From Patiria miniata (Eukaryota; Echinodermata; Asteroidea; Valvatida; Asterinidae): a stretch of 64,000 nucleotides of DNA. The first letter of the stretch is position 1, and the number at the start of each line of letters is the position of its first letter. Of the stretch, positions 30,808 to 45,800 are shown one piece after another. Both the position numbers and the translations under genes were made by a program. The notes below the pieces were generated by a model. That model had not been told where the DNA came from, searched no databases, and saw nothing but the letters and a program-made list of their open reading frames with translations. The stretch spans positions 2,976,001-3,040,000 of the forward strand of contig NW_024037076.1 in NCBI RefSeq assembly GCF_015706575.1. Direction: 5' to 3'.

Positions 30808-33800
30808 CTAAATTATGAAAACAACACATATCAGTGGTTAAGATGAGCAGATAAACTTTACAACAGATGGGACAGAAGTAGATTTGTTTTTTCACTCTAA
30901 ATATCAGAAGATCAAATACATCCAACATTTAAAGACTTTTCACGGCTGTTGCTGGTTAAACTTACAATGAATTTAATGACCACATTCGATCATGTTTCAA
31001 ACTGGCTGATCAGGGTAGTAGGGCTGAATGACTTATGCCACAGGTTGATTAAGCACCTGTATTGCGAGATTAGTCATGATCATTGTAGATTACCTGCAGG
31101 TATAGGTGAACGTAGACACGTAGTACCCTGACTTCACGCACATTGCACCATTCTGACAATAGTCTGGCGGACAATCTGTTACTGCTGAAAGATCAATATT
31201 GAGAAAATATTTCGTCTGAAAAAGTTAATCATCAGCTGCTTGCTAAAAGGCTTATGTAATGAAGCATCCTTCCCTTGTACTTCTTCTGATGGCTTTAGGT
31301 TTGTCAAAAAATCGCCAAAACAAACAAACAAACAAACAAACAAAACCCCCGACTCAGTGGTACTTTGCTAGGCATGAATGAGTAGTGAATTAATTTAATG
31401 TTATGGTATTGTCATCAAATATTCTTTAATTTATTGGTGCTCAAGACTCTCTTATATTAAACCAATAGAAATAAAACCTTACCATTAACTCGAAGTGCTG
31501 GTGGGTCAGTGGTTATTGCTACGTCAACATCGGTTAACGGTCTGTTTTCTGACAAGACTCTTTGTACATCAGTTCTTGGTGGCGCAGCTGGGAACAGTAA
31601 TACCATGGTAGCCACGACACTTCCGCTTTGGATGGAAACACAGTCTGCTGATATCAAATCACTGGTTGCTGTGTCGTTTCTCAACCGCAACTCAACCTGA
31701 TAGAAATGGCATGAATGGCAGGAAATCAACAAATTCATTAATTCATTTTGTGAACTTTGTCCAGAGTTTTTCAGTCACAAGTCAAATTTCTGTGTAGGGA
31801 TGAACAATGACAAAGGAATGTCTTTCCTATAGCTGAATTGAATTGTCTGTGACGTCACTTGAGACAGGATGACTAGTCATTGATTCAATACAACTCTCTG
31901 TGAATGACTCCGTTGCAATTCTGTTTTATAGTATGGTTCTTTGTTGTATACTTGACTGTCTTTCTTATTGAAGTAAGCAACTTACCAGTCGTTTATAAAG
32001 GGCTGCTTTGGCTCTGAATGCAGAAGACCACGGATTGATGTACACTGACCGGTATGTCTCAGTCAACAATGTGATCACGACAGTAAGAGAAAAACTACGT
32101 CGGTCTGAAAAAGAAAGTACAACAGGGTTAGATAAAGGAGACTCAGGCTGTGTTGTAGTCGAGGAACTTGCGACAGGTCACAAGTATCTTCACATCAGGA
32201 AATGAACAATAACAAAGGAATGTCTTCGTCACCGTTCATTTGAATAGCTTGTGACTTGACTGGATGAATTGTGTTCTCACTTGTGATAGACTTGTGATGA
32301 CTTCACTAAAACAATAGCAACGATCCAACAGTTGACTTTAAAAAACCTTCATTCATCAATGAGATTTTTCAAAATTTAGTTTAAAACTTGATTTTTTTAA
32401 ACACAGCCAGAAGTTAAGTTGAGTGTGTTTCATTTCACAAGCTTGCACTTACTTTCGCATGCGGCTCCTTCCATGAAAAATGCATCGTATGTACGACACT
32501 GGCATGTGAACGCATTATTTGATGGGACACAGTAACGCCCTGTTGTAGCATCCGAGCACTGGTCACCGGTCAAACACACATTCGAATCTAAGAAAAAAGG
32601 ATTTGAACATACATTATCTAAGTTACCATCAACTTCTCATCTGTGTTCTTGCTTCTGAATTTATTCATATTTGTGCAGTCCTGAAACCACAGCAGGTTTT
32701 CCTCTCGACAATAATCCAGGGATGTTGGATTATATTTACACATACAGTTATATCTGCTCCTTTTTCTTTGACTTATTTATTACTGACTTTTGATTACCAA
32801 TGTCTATCATTAAAATAGTGGATATGGTATCCCTCTCAGTCAAACAAACAAACAAACAAACAAACTAACTAACCAACAAATCAAACCGACAAGAAAAAGG
32901 ACTTAAAAGTAATATACAACAGTTGCTTTTGCTGCAATTTTCAGAAATGGACAAATTGGGGGTAAGTATTTTAGCAAATATTGTTCCACTGACTGTTTAA
33001 AATGTTGTGTTCATGGACTTTGGGAAAGAAAAAAAAAAAACCTTCTTGTAGTGTGGTTCCCTGGTTCCCTGACCTAATGCCGCAGATGAAATGGAACAAT
33101 TTACAGACGTCAGAGAATTTTCAGGTCAGGGAACGAGACTAACTGGCAATGTGCCCATTCAAGTATGCCGATTGCAAACAAAATGGGGACTAACTGAATT
33201 CAGTCAACTGGGGCCAGTATTTGAATTAATATTTTTCCAATGATGGTACGGCCGAACCATTGCTGGAATATGATACAAAATTCCACGTTTCTTGAAAACA
33301 ACAGGCACATTAATTTCACAGGATGCTAGCTGGAGACTATTATTCCCTTACAGTCAAGTCAGGTATTTCATAATAATTTGGCAGTTTTGATTTTAATTTA
33401 TGATTGCAAATGTTGTACATTGTCTTTAAACATGCAAAATACGACATCCCAACTAAGTCTTTTACTGATATTTGTATCAACTAAATAAATGTAAAATAGC
33501 ACCAGTTGTAATAAATTCAAATAATCCATCCATACTAATTTCATTTGACAGTTGTACAAAGCCTATAATTACCTTGACAGAGATCCCCGCTGTGAGTCAG
33601 AGGACAAACACACTCACAATACTCTTCGTCTAAAGTGCCTCCGTTCATACAGCTAGCTGTTGTCAGTGGACATTCTAACAAATATACAAATCAATGATCT
33701 TACTTAAAGAAATAAGTCACTCGGAATGGAGTATTTATAGAGTGGAGTATTTATAGAGAGGAGTATTTATATTGAAGGAGTGTTTCCAATTGAACAAATA

Positions 33801-36800
33801 TTCCTTTCACTTTTTGACTTTCAAATTGGAGCACACATACAGTGTTCTCAAGGTACTCTCAGCTTCAACAGTGTGTATGTTACAGACTTAGAATAGAATG
33901 ACTCTTGTACAGCGCATTGGGACCTTGTGTGAAATGCGCTTTGTAAGCAGGGTATATTATTATTATGATTATAATTATAATTTTCTTCTGACTGGGCTTC
34001 ACCTCGTGTGCTTTGCATCCCTCCGGTGTTACAAAACCATATCCCACATCACAGCAGTCAGCAATTCTTAAATGAACACATTTGACTGAGGAGAATGCAA
34101 AATCAATCAGGTGGCAACTCAAGGTTTACCTGGAGGCTTTCCTTGTCATTGACACAACTCGTTTTCTTACTGCCTACCTGTGCAATTGTCTCCAGTGAAT
34201 GATGAGCTGCACATGCACTGACACGAATCTGGATCTCTGGTTGCACCATTCCCACAAGTTATCAAGCACTCTGCAAAACAACAAATTGAGCTGAATAATT
34301 TCAGATATGTTCGCCACGATGATTTGTCTGGAAGAGATCAAATTCAGCATTAGATAAAAACTGCCTAATAAACTTAGTGAAATACTGAACACGATGACAG
34401 GTGGTCAATATCGAACCCCCACCATCAGGGCTACGATATGGGGTAAATTTAAGAAAGAAATCCACAAGAAAATATTTGGCAGGGGGTTTAGAGGCCACCG
34501 GAGCCCCACGTCAACTCAGGGTCTACGGTCCTAAAAAGGCACTCCTAAACAATGTCCTTTTATATTTTTTGACATAAAAAAACACTTTGGGGAAAGAAAA
34601 AGGAATAAGAATTCTCACTTAGGCTTTACTTAATCCAGAAATTATTTTCATTTAGGTTTTTGAATTCAGAAATCCTGAAATCCAGAGAATCTGGATAAAT
34701 CTCACTCCTGCTCATTCAGCAATCCCTGATGACCTGTAACTGCTATCAAATGATTACTTACTGATTGTAGTCTTCGGGATTTCTAGAACATCAAAGTATT
34801 GATATAACTCTGGTGTTTGGCATACCTGTACAAGTATCTCCAGTCCATGGTGGGCTGCACACACACTGACAAGTAGCTGGATCTCTAGTTCCTCCATTCA
34901 TACAAGTTAACGAACACTCTAGACAACACAATCAAAATGAACGTTGTTGAGATATGCATGGCACAACAATCATTCTCTCTGAAGAAGTTGACAATCAACT
35001 CTTTGAAGACTCTGCGTACTCAACAGTCTGTGTGTTACAGACTTATGCATGTGGACTCAGCTTTGCAGCAGGTGCTATGCGACCCTCGTGTGCCATATCC
35101 TACTGTCAGGCTGTCAGCAATTGTTTATTATTGACTATCATTAGTGGAGAAGGCAAAATCAATCAAGCGGCAACTCAAGGTTTATCTGGAGGTTTTACAG
35201 GTCTTCCTTGTCATCACAGCATTGACACAACTTGTTTCTTAATGCCTACCTGTGCAAGTTTCTCCAGTCCATGGTGGGATGCACATGCACCGACAAGAAT
35301 CTGAATCTCTGGCTGCACCGTTCATACAAGTTAAAGAACACTCTGATGAAAAAAAAACAAATTGCGATAAATATTTTAAGATATGTGTGGCCCTGCGATG
35401 ATCTGTTTGGAAGAGGTTTGAATTAAATTATGGCTGTGTTTGAGTAGCTCACCCGGATCAACACGGGTAGAGGCAGACGGATTAGCCACGAGAGCTGTGC
35501 CAATCAGATGTTGGACATCATGATTCCCACGTAACGTCTGTAGCCAAGTCATAGCGATTGACAAGTGCCCTATTGGGGCCGAGTCTAACCATTCCCTCCC
35601 CATGGCCTTACTGTGAGATTTACTACTTCTCTGTCAATCGCAACAAGTTGCAAAAAGCCACAACTCGTTTTCTTACTGCCTACCTGTGCAATTGTCTCCA
35701 GTGAATGATGAGCTGCACATGCACTGACACGAATCTGGATCTCTGGTTGCACCATTCCCACAAGTTATCAAGCACTCTGCAAAACAACAAATTGAGCTGA
35801 ATAATCTCAGATATGTTCGCCACGATGATTTGTCTGGAAGACATCAAATTCAGCATTAGATAAAAACTGCCTAATAAACTTAGTGAAATACTGAACACGA
35901 TGACAGGTGGTCAATATCGAACCCCCACCATCAGGGCTACGATTTGGGGTAAATTTAAGAAAGAAATCCACAAGAAAATATTTGGCAGGGGGTTTAGAGG
36001 CCACCGGAGCCCCAGATCAACTCAGGGTCTACAGTCCTAAAAAGGCACTCCTAAACAATGTCCTTTTATATTTTATGACATAAAAAAACACTTTGGGAAA
36101 GAAAAAGGAATAAGAAATCTCACTTAGGCTTTACTTAATCCAGAAATTATTTTCATTTAGGTTTTTTGAATTCAGAAATCCTGAAATCCAGAGAATCTGG
36201 ATAAATCTCACTCCAGCTCATTCAGCAATCCCTGATGACCTGTAACTGCTATCAAATGATTACTTACTGATTGTAGTCTTCGGGATTTCTAGAACATCAA
36301 AGTATTGATATAACTCTGGTGTTTGGCATACCTGTACAAGTATCTCCAGTCCATGGTGGGCTGCACACACACTGACAAGTAGCTGGATCTGTAGTTCCTC
36401 CATTCATACAAGTTAACGAACACTCTAGACAACACAATCAAAATGAACGTTGTTGAGATATGCAATGCACAACAATCATTCTCTCTGAAGAAGTTGAAAA
36501 TCAACTCTTTGAAGACGCTTGGTGCTCAACAGTCTGTGTGTTACAGACTCATGCATGTGGACTCAGCTTTGCAGCAGGTGCTATGCGACCCTCGTGTGTC
36601 AAAAAGCCATATCCTACTGTCAGCAATTGTTTATTATTGACTATCATTAGTGGAGAAGGCAAAATCAATCAAGCGGCAACTCAGGGTTTATCTGGAGGTT
36701 TTACAGGTCTTCCTTGTCATCACAGCATTGACACAACTTGTTTCTTAATGCCTACCTGTGCAAGTATCTCCAGTCCATGGTGGGATGCACATGCACCGAC

Positions 36801-39800
36801 AAGAATCTGAATCTCTGGCTGCACCGTTCATACAAGTTAAAGAACACTCTGATGAAAAAAAAAATTGAGATGAATATTTTAAGATATGTGTGGCACTGCG
36901 ATGATCTGTTTGGAAGAGGTTTGAATTAAATTATGGCTGTGTTCGAGTAGCTCACCCGGATCAACACGGGTAAAGGCAGACGGATTAGCCAATAGAGCTT
37001 TGCCAATCAGATGTGGGACATCATGATTCCCACGTGACGTCTGTAGCCAAGTCATAGCGATTGACAAGTGCCCTATTGGGGCCGAGTCTAACCATTCCCT
37101 CCCCCATGGCCTTATTGTGAGATTTACTACTTCGCTGTCAATCGCAACAAGTCACAAAGTCGGGCTGGAATTAGCCTACCTGTACAAGTATCTCCAGTCC
37201 ATGGTGAGCTGCACACACACAGGCAAGTAGCTGGATCTCTAGTTCCTCCATTCATACAAGTTAACGAACACTCTAGACAACACAATCAAAATGAACGTTG
37301 TTGAGATATGCAATGCACAACAATCATTCTCTCTGAAGAAGTTGACAATCAACTCTTTGAAGACGCTTGGTGCTCAACAGTCTGTGTGTTACAGACTTAT
37401 GCATGTGGACTCAGCTTTGCAGCAGGTGCTATGCGACCCTCGTGTGTCAAAAAGCCATATCCTACTGTCAGCAATTGTTTATTATTGACTATCATTAGTG
37501 GAGAAGGCAAAATCAATCAAGCGGCAACTCAAGGTTTATCTGGAGGTTTTACAGGTCTTCCTTGTCATCACAGCATTGACACAACTTGTTTCTTAATGCC
37601 TACCTGTGCAAGTATCTCCAGTCCATGGTGGGATGCACATGCACCGACAAGAATCTGAATCTCTGGCTGCACCGTTCATACAAGTTAAAGAACACTCTGA
37701 TGAAAAAAAAAATTGAGATGAATATTTTAAGATATGTGTGGCACTGCGATGATCTGTTTGGAAGAGGTTTGAATTTAATTATGGCTGTGTTCGAGTAGCT
37801 CACCCGGATCAACACGGGTAAAGGCAGACGGATTAGCCAATAGAGCTGTGCCAATCAGATGTGGGACAACATGATTCCCACGTGACGTCTGTAGCCAAGT
37901 CATAGCGATTGACAAGTGCCCTATTGGGGCCGAGTCTAACCATTCCCTCCCCCATGGCCTTATTGTGAGATTTACTACTTCGCTGTCAATCGCAACAAGT
38001 CACAAAGTCGGGCTGGAATTAGCCTACCTGTACAAGTATCTCCAGTCCATGGTGAGCTGCACACACACAGGCAAGTAGCTGGATCTCTAGTTCCTCCATT
38101 CATACAAGTTAACGAACACTCTAGACAACACAATCAAAATGAACGTTGTTGAGATATGCATGGCACAACAATCATTCTCTCTGAAGAAGTTTGAAGTATA
38201 TATCAAATATTGACTTTTGCTTGTGTTAGTGGAATGTAAACATAATGATAGGATTTTCAATTTAATTGCACCAACCACTCACGCTGGCTTTTGGGCATTC
38301 CGGTCAAATTTAAGGTAACGCTTTGTTAACAAACTTAAGACTGTTACTTCATAGATTGAATAATAAAGTTATTGCAATACTAACCGTCATACAGAAATTA
38401 ATCACAACCTGCACCTCAGACTCCTTTCTTATTACTCCTTGGGAATTATCATAGTTATAGTATGTAAACCACATTTGCGCCACATTCACAGAAAATTTGA
38501 AAAGCAATTCTCTAAAACTATCTCCCATTCATTTCAACTGTAAAGTTCTAGCCTCCACCCTAATTTTAGACAAAACTTTCTGCATGATAACATCCTTTTT
38601 AAACAATGTTAAACTCAAAATGCAAGGACCAACAAAATTCTTAAACATTAAATAACAGATGAAGATGAATCTCAACTTGTTGAAAATGAGACAAATATTC
38701 TCACCATTTTCACAGTTTTCGCCCATGAATCCGTCAGCACACATGCATGTATATCCTCTTGCGTTTACAAACTCATTGACACATGTTGCTGCATTCATGC
38801 AGTCATTGCTAAGCTCACAGGGAACTACAAGGAAGACAAATTAGACAAAAATATGCAAGACATACTTCTCACAAGCCTGATTTGAAGCTAGTTTTGTTCA
38901 TAAAGATATATGATAAATGCATCTTCATCGTGCGACTGCATGCCTTTTTAACTTTTTGATTATCACTTAAAAATCAAAATCTGTTTAGAATAGTATCAAA
39001 GAATGCCCCTTGACCACAGACATGTTATAACATTCAGAGTGCTACCAAATGTTAGACATCCACAAAATTGCAGGTCTGTAGTCAGCCTGGTGGAAGGGGA
39101 GGGTCAATTTGACTATTAAGTGGACTTTTCATGTCCAAGAAACAGTTGATTATGCATGGAAATACACATTGAGGTAAATTAAACACGAATGTCAATCGCA
39201 AGGATCTGCAGTTGATTTGGGAGGAGGTCGTCCAGCCCCCTGACCATCCCCTGTCTAATGATCCGAGTCAATATAAATACTACGGGGACACAGACAATAT
39301 CTCGCTGGTCCAAATGTCCACTTGTAAAGTTTACACTGACCTTCAATGATCTGTACCATATTAAAATGTCTTGAACTAAAAACTAGCTACAAGTTTTGAT
39401 CAACTGGCCTTGCTCAGCCAGTGAAGGTTTTGCACAGCTGTCTACATTATACTGATGATTTGAGGTACGTTACCTATTGTTTGACACTGAGGTCCAGAGT
39501 AACCCAGAGCACATTCACACATATAGCCCGTCACTGTAGTTGAATTCACACGACATGTTCCGTCATTCATACAGGGGTTGTTGTCACACGGCGCTGTAGG
39601 AAAAACAGAACGATACGGAAATGGGTTGAACTAGTTTGAATGATTTTAAATGATAAATGAAAACCCTTGAAGGATATTCCCAAGGAAAGCCTTGGAATCA
39701 GGTTAACATCCAATCAATCACCCAGTCATTCCACATGCAGCCTGGACGGGATGTGAACCCAGACCATAAGGGTAAAAAGCAATGTATCTCTGCCCCAACC

Positions 39801-42800
39801 CAACTGTGGAGCGCGGTGGTCCAATGGTTACGGTGTTTGACTCACGTGCCGTGGTACGTGGGTTCGAACCCTGATGGGGAACATGGTGCTTGTGTTCTTG
39901 GGCAAGACACTTTACCAATTGCCTCTCTCCAACCAGGAGTATAAATGGGTACCTATGAAAGTACAGACCAGTGCGCTGATCTCGAGCTGCTGTAAAAACT
40001 AGTTGCATTGCGTGATAACAGGGTAATAATTATCAAGCCTTATTAACATGAATGATCTGAAAAAGAAATATTCAGACTATTGAGTCTTGAAGTACAGTCT
40101 ATAAATATGGGTCTAGAGGTTTTGATGGCTTTATGAAATATGTGTCTATTTTCAGTTTCTGTACTGTACACCACTTCTGCCTGTTTTAGAAATGGCCCCT
40201 AAAGGCCTGTTAATACTACACGCAGAAGCAAAAAGGGGAAGCGAATTTCAAGATGTCAACAATTGAATTTTCATTGTGGGTTTGTCGTTACCTTAATGAA
40301 TTGGCTTTGCACTGAAAATCATGCTAAGTATGAACCAGCCTTCAGGAGCAATGCTTTTGGCTTTAACAGCCATTTTATTACTGACTATGTATAATTCTTA
40401 CCAATTTCACAGTTGTGTCCACTATAGCCTGGCAGACAGGTGCACGTATATCCCTCGGGTAATACCGAGTTGTCATCAGCACATGTCCCACTGTTGGTGC
40501 ACGGTGAGCTGTTACACTCTGAAAACAGCACACATTCAATCAATTAATTAATAATCAAAGAGAGTACATTACATATACACAGTGTCTACCGGTGTAACGT
40601 ACAATTGGATTCAACAAAACCTGCCTACCTAATAATCCATTCAGTGATGTGGACTTCATTATCAGTAATCATTCAATCTGGACATAATTTGAATGTAGTT
40701 TAAACATGTATACTTCATGCATATACTTCAAGTGTAGGAATTGCATTCGGCATACAGGACAGCGTGCCCTTACTTTAGCTCTCAACAGTATACAACACAG
40801 TACAATCTACATTTTCTGCAGGATTTTATTCTTCAATTCTAAGTTTTTCATATAGGTCTCTCTCCAATGACTTCATTTCCTACAGACCAGCCACTTGTAT
40901 CGGCATTTTGAGCGTCGACTTCGGCTGCTCATCGGCTGCGTCGTATTTCGAACACATTTCAAGCAACAAGCACGCAAGTTTGGAACATTTTTAACACTGC
41001 GCAATGCGGGCTTGATTGCGTAAAATACGCAGTTGCAGTTTTCCTACAGTGATGGCCGTCTTTGAGAGAGACCTATTAGGAAACACGGTCCTTTCCTACT
41101 TACTTGGATCCCCGATGATGAATGTTGAGCTGACCAGCCTATGGTTTGGAGCCAACTGACCTCCACTGCCCCCTGTCAACTGACTCAGGAAGGCATCGAT
41201 GATGAACTGCTCTGGCTGAGACATGTTGAGATTGATAACCAATCTCAACAAGGCCATGGAGTCAGTGAGGAGTGATATCTCCGAGATGACCACATCGCCA
41301 AAGTAACCAGACAAAACAGAAGACCTGAAAGCTGCTTCAATCTAAACACGGAAATCAAATTAGCAAAATGACGATTTGTAAAAAAAAAATGTGTGAATGA
41401 AATAGAGCTCTCTTGCTGTCAGTGAAATTCTTGTGAGATAACCTTTCATGCCAATTAATACCTTGTGAAAATAAGGCTTAATTGGGCAAGTCTCTGCATC
41501 GGCTGGGCAAGTTGGAGGGTGCATCAGTTCAATGCTAGAGTGTTCATCGCTTGTCTGAGGATTGCTGTGGTTATCCTGAAGAATCATAACAACTAACTTA
41601 AGATGAAAACAATGACTATCCTACAATCCAACTATAGTCGTGTGAACTGTTAAACAGATTAATTTTATTTTTGACATGTTACAGCATAGAATTGACCAAC
41701 GCTTATCATCTGAAAAAATCCATAAAATCTTTCTTATCTAAGTTATGATTTCATAAAGGATAAAAGTTTGTCCCCCGCCAAAGTTCAAAAATACCAAACA
41801 AAACTAACAAATAAAACATGATGATTACAAGCAGATACACACAGGAGCATCTCTGAGAAGGAAGGGACAATTTCAAGTGGACAGAAATGTTTGTCTCACA
41901 AATGAAATGTTCCATCAACCAGGCATACATACCGCGTCTTTTAACTCTGCCCTGTATGTCAAGTAGTTGGCGACAAGATTAAAGCCGTTCCCACCAACCA
42001 ATTCCCCACTGATGATATCAAACACAGCCGATGCATTGTATGAGACACCACCTGCCAAAATGATAATAACATTTCAACATTATTCACTTTGATGGACACA
42101 AAGATGCTCTGTAAGGACACGAAAACATATGAACCAAAATTGATGATGTTATGTTTCATGTTTATTAACATATCAATGTTATACTTGAGATGGCAGTGAG
42201 ACTTACTAAGACATTCTGAGTTTTGCCGATAGAATCCCATTCTGCATTGACACTCATAGCTCCGGTGTAGATTGACACACTCCGAATTGGCCATTGCCCC
42301 ACAAGTATTAGGATAGTGACATTCATTTATATCTACAAAAACACCACAAAAATATCAAGGAAGACATTAGACACAAAAACAATATTTCAATTAAGAAAAC
42401 TAAGATGAAGACTTTCTTTTTGACTTCTCGGACTGTTAAATGTACATTATAGGAAAAGAGTATTTTTTGGTCAAATCCCAAAACTACAAGATAGTGGTCG
42501 GCAGTAAAATTTAACTGATTCTGGGGTATGGCCAAATAATTGTAAGGTTCCTGTCCCCGGCTCTCCCAAGCTCAGAAAATATGGTTGGAATAATTCATCG
42601 GGAAAGTAATACAGTGTTATACAATGTGAAACAATGTAATGCAGTGTCATACAATATAATACACTGTAATACAATGTAATACAATGTAATACACTGTAAT
42701 ACACTGTAATACAATGTAATACAGTGTAATACACTGTAATACAATGTAATACACTGTAATACACTGTAATACAATGTAATACACTGTAATACAATGTAAT

Positions 42801-45800
42801 ACACTGTAATACACTGTAATACACTGTAATACAATGTAATACACTGTAATACACTGTAATACAATATAATACACTGTAATACAATGTAATACAATGTAAT
42901 ACACTGTAATACACTGTAATACAATGTAATGCAATGTAATACAATGTAATACAATGTAATACAAAAATATAATGTAATACGGTTTAATTCAATGTAATAC
43001 AATGTAATCCCAAGTAATACAATGTAATACAATGTACAATGTAGTACATATCAATTCCTTTTCGCTCCTTTTCAATGCACCACACGACCGCTCCAACATC
43101 CCCAATTGGAACAACACATGGAATCAATGTTAACCCCGTCCAAAATGAGACAAAGAATATCCATCCAATAAAGTAAGCTCTTTTATCCGTGGACAACTAT
43201 GCACAATGCAATGGGCCACTTCCGCGCTCTAAGCGTTTTTACTATGGAAGGAATTGATATGCAAATGTTAATGGTTGATTAACATCAGTGTAACTGAATC
43301 TGTGGTTGTCTTACCAATACACTGATCCAGCATTACAAGTCCAGACAGACAGTCGCATACGTAACTGCCTTCATTGTTGTTACATCGACTCACTAATACA
43401 TCACATGAATCCAGATTCAGTGCACACTCATCGATATCTGGAAATGAAAGGAACACACAGAATTAATGACCAATGCAAAAGTAGGAATATATTCAAGTAG
43501 AAGAAAAATTTGCTCCATGGTCTCTGACTGTTCAGTCAGCATTCACTTGCTAGTAGTCTTCTTGGTATATGAATAGCCTGCCCATTCCATGATTAGCCTG
43601 TCCATATCAGAGTGTTATTTTAACTTTACAGCTCCAGAGTGTTTTTGTAAAGGCCCAGTCAGAGGTCATTGCATCCTGCCAACTATACCCAGTCATTGGG
43701 AGGGCATTACATGTGGCACCTCACCCGTCACTTTGTGTTGGCATGACTGTGAGCTGAATGGGAACTTCCGTTGAAATCGGTTAACCAGTATCCGGTTTGA
43801 AAAAAAAAAGGATAAACGGATTTTAAAATCTCCGATTTCTCCCACCGCTAGTCGACTCCGTCAATTAACTGGCTTGGTGCGACTCTGGAATGCCAATTTG
43901 AAAAGTGTGATATATGATCACCATGAAGTAACCTATTCAAAGTGACAATGAATACACATACTCATGCCTATCCATGCACTACAGAACCACTGGCCTCGGC
44001 CCCCGCACTTGTCTTGTAAATGTACATGCACTCAATTTTACAAAGTCAAGAATGAAGGACATAATCAACAGACAAAAATACAGTTGAAAACTACACAAGA
44101 TGAGAAATAGTGTTGTGATTTACCGTCACATTGACGTCCTGGTAGCATTCCTGGAGCAGACAAGTATCCATTCATGCAGGTACAAGTATGACTACCAACG
44201 TTGTTGACACAATCAGCTCTGCCTGAAGCACAGTCATGGCTATTAGCCATGCATTCGTCATCATCTAAAAATGTGAACAAAAATGAATTAAAACAGAAGT
44301 ATAACTTATGGTTGTGAAGGCATATATATATAATTACTACTGAAGATAGGCCCGTACAAATTTGTTTTTTTTTATCGAAAATTTTCAGGATGAGATAAAA
44401 CACTTGAACTTTAAAATCCACTTTTTAAGAATTCCTACATTATGGTACCTTAAGTTTTTGAATACTTGTAATACTTTGCATAGAACTGTTTTGTAATGAA
44501 TGAACATGGTAATATTAGTGAAGAAAGAGTTACAGAAAGCCACTAAATTTGCTATGATACGATCTGCTAAGGCCAGTTCATACAAATGTGACACAAATTT
44601 GTGTGGTCACTGCAAGTATTCACGCTGCGACATCGCAAAAGTTGAGCACATTTCAACTCCAGTGAAGTTTGCAAAGAATGGTTTATGACATCAACATTTT
44701 TTTTTGGCATTCGCATTTGAGTGAAGTGGGAACTGGCCGTTAAAGATGTGTTTGTTTGTCTGTTGGTCGGTCTGTCAGGCTGTTTATTCAACTGTTCCCA
44801 TATATATTGGCAATTCTCTCTTCAATCTTTTCAGTGCTTCCAATGTGTTGTCATTGTTTCAATGCATTGTGATTTATGTAAGGCATACATTACGATCATT
44901 CTTTCATCTAATATGATGACTTCAATGTAGAGTAGACCATATTTTCTCATTGGTGCATTGGTCAAAATTTAAAGACGAATGTCAATGAAACAACTGATGA
45001 AGCGTTAGCGATTTCAATTCAAAAGTTGCTGAGTCATGACACAATCCCGAAATCAACATTCAGGACATGATTCTCATTCAGTTGATTGCCGATGTTGCAC
45101 ACTGAATTTTTGGATAGATGCAAATGGTTTACTCTACCTTCTTATAATGGGGGCATATATTATTGTAGTTGCAAACTTGAAAACTTATGATAGAGGCAGG
45201 CAACTAACCTTCACAGTATGTTCCGTTGCCTTGGTAACCAGAGTCACAATTACATCGGTAACTTCCCTCAGTGTCGCTACACGTTGCTAAGGCGTGACAG
45301 ATATCTGGGTCCTCCAAACATTCATCGATGTTCATACACGAGACGAGTCCATCGCCACGGAAACCAGTATTACACTGACAGGTGTAACTGCCATCATTGT
45401 CCAGACAAGTACTGTCGGCTACACACGAGTGGCCATTCTGACACTCGTCAACATCTGTAATGATAACAAATAAACCAAACATTGAAATACATGTCATTTC
45501 AGTATCTGAAATTGTTCAAAAGCAACATGTGACTGCTCTCAAGAGATAATTATAAACTCATTTGTGGTGAAACACGTCTTGCAAGTGAGGATTCAAAATC
45601 ACCAAAGGACTGTAAGATTGATCCTTTTTAAAGCTAGACTACTGCCTTAATGGGGAGATGGATCCAAAAATGATGAGTCTGTTTTTTTTACGAGGTGATG
45701 TAAGTATTGAACAGAAGTTCAACTCTCTCTGAAAGTACAACATGAAATGTCCGTGTTGCCATTCAAATAGTTACTTGTTTTGATTTATTCAGATCTTTTT

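Noticed and set aside
34174..38278. Many 60-116 codon frames inside the segmental duplication, both strands
   Set aside because: They are shadows, or extend real 93-nt exons into introns; the exon model with GT-AG borders explains the conserved parts.
42471..43032. Three overlapping 105-157 codon minus-strand frames rich in Tyr, Ile, Leu and Cys
   Set aside because: They are products of the 10-bp tandem repeat; all frames give the same periodic peptide.
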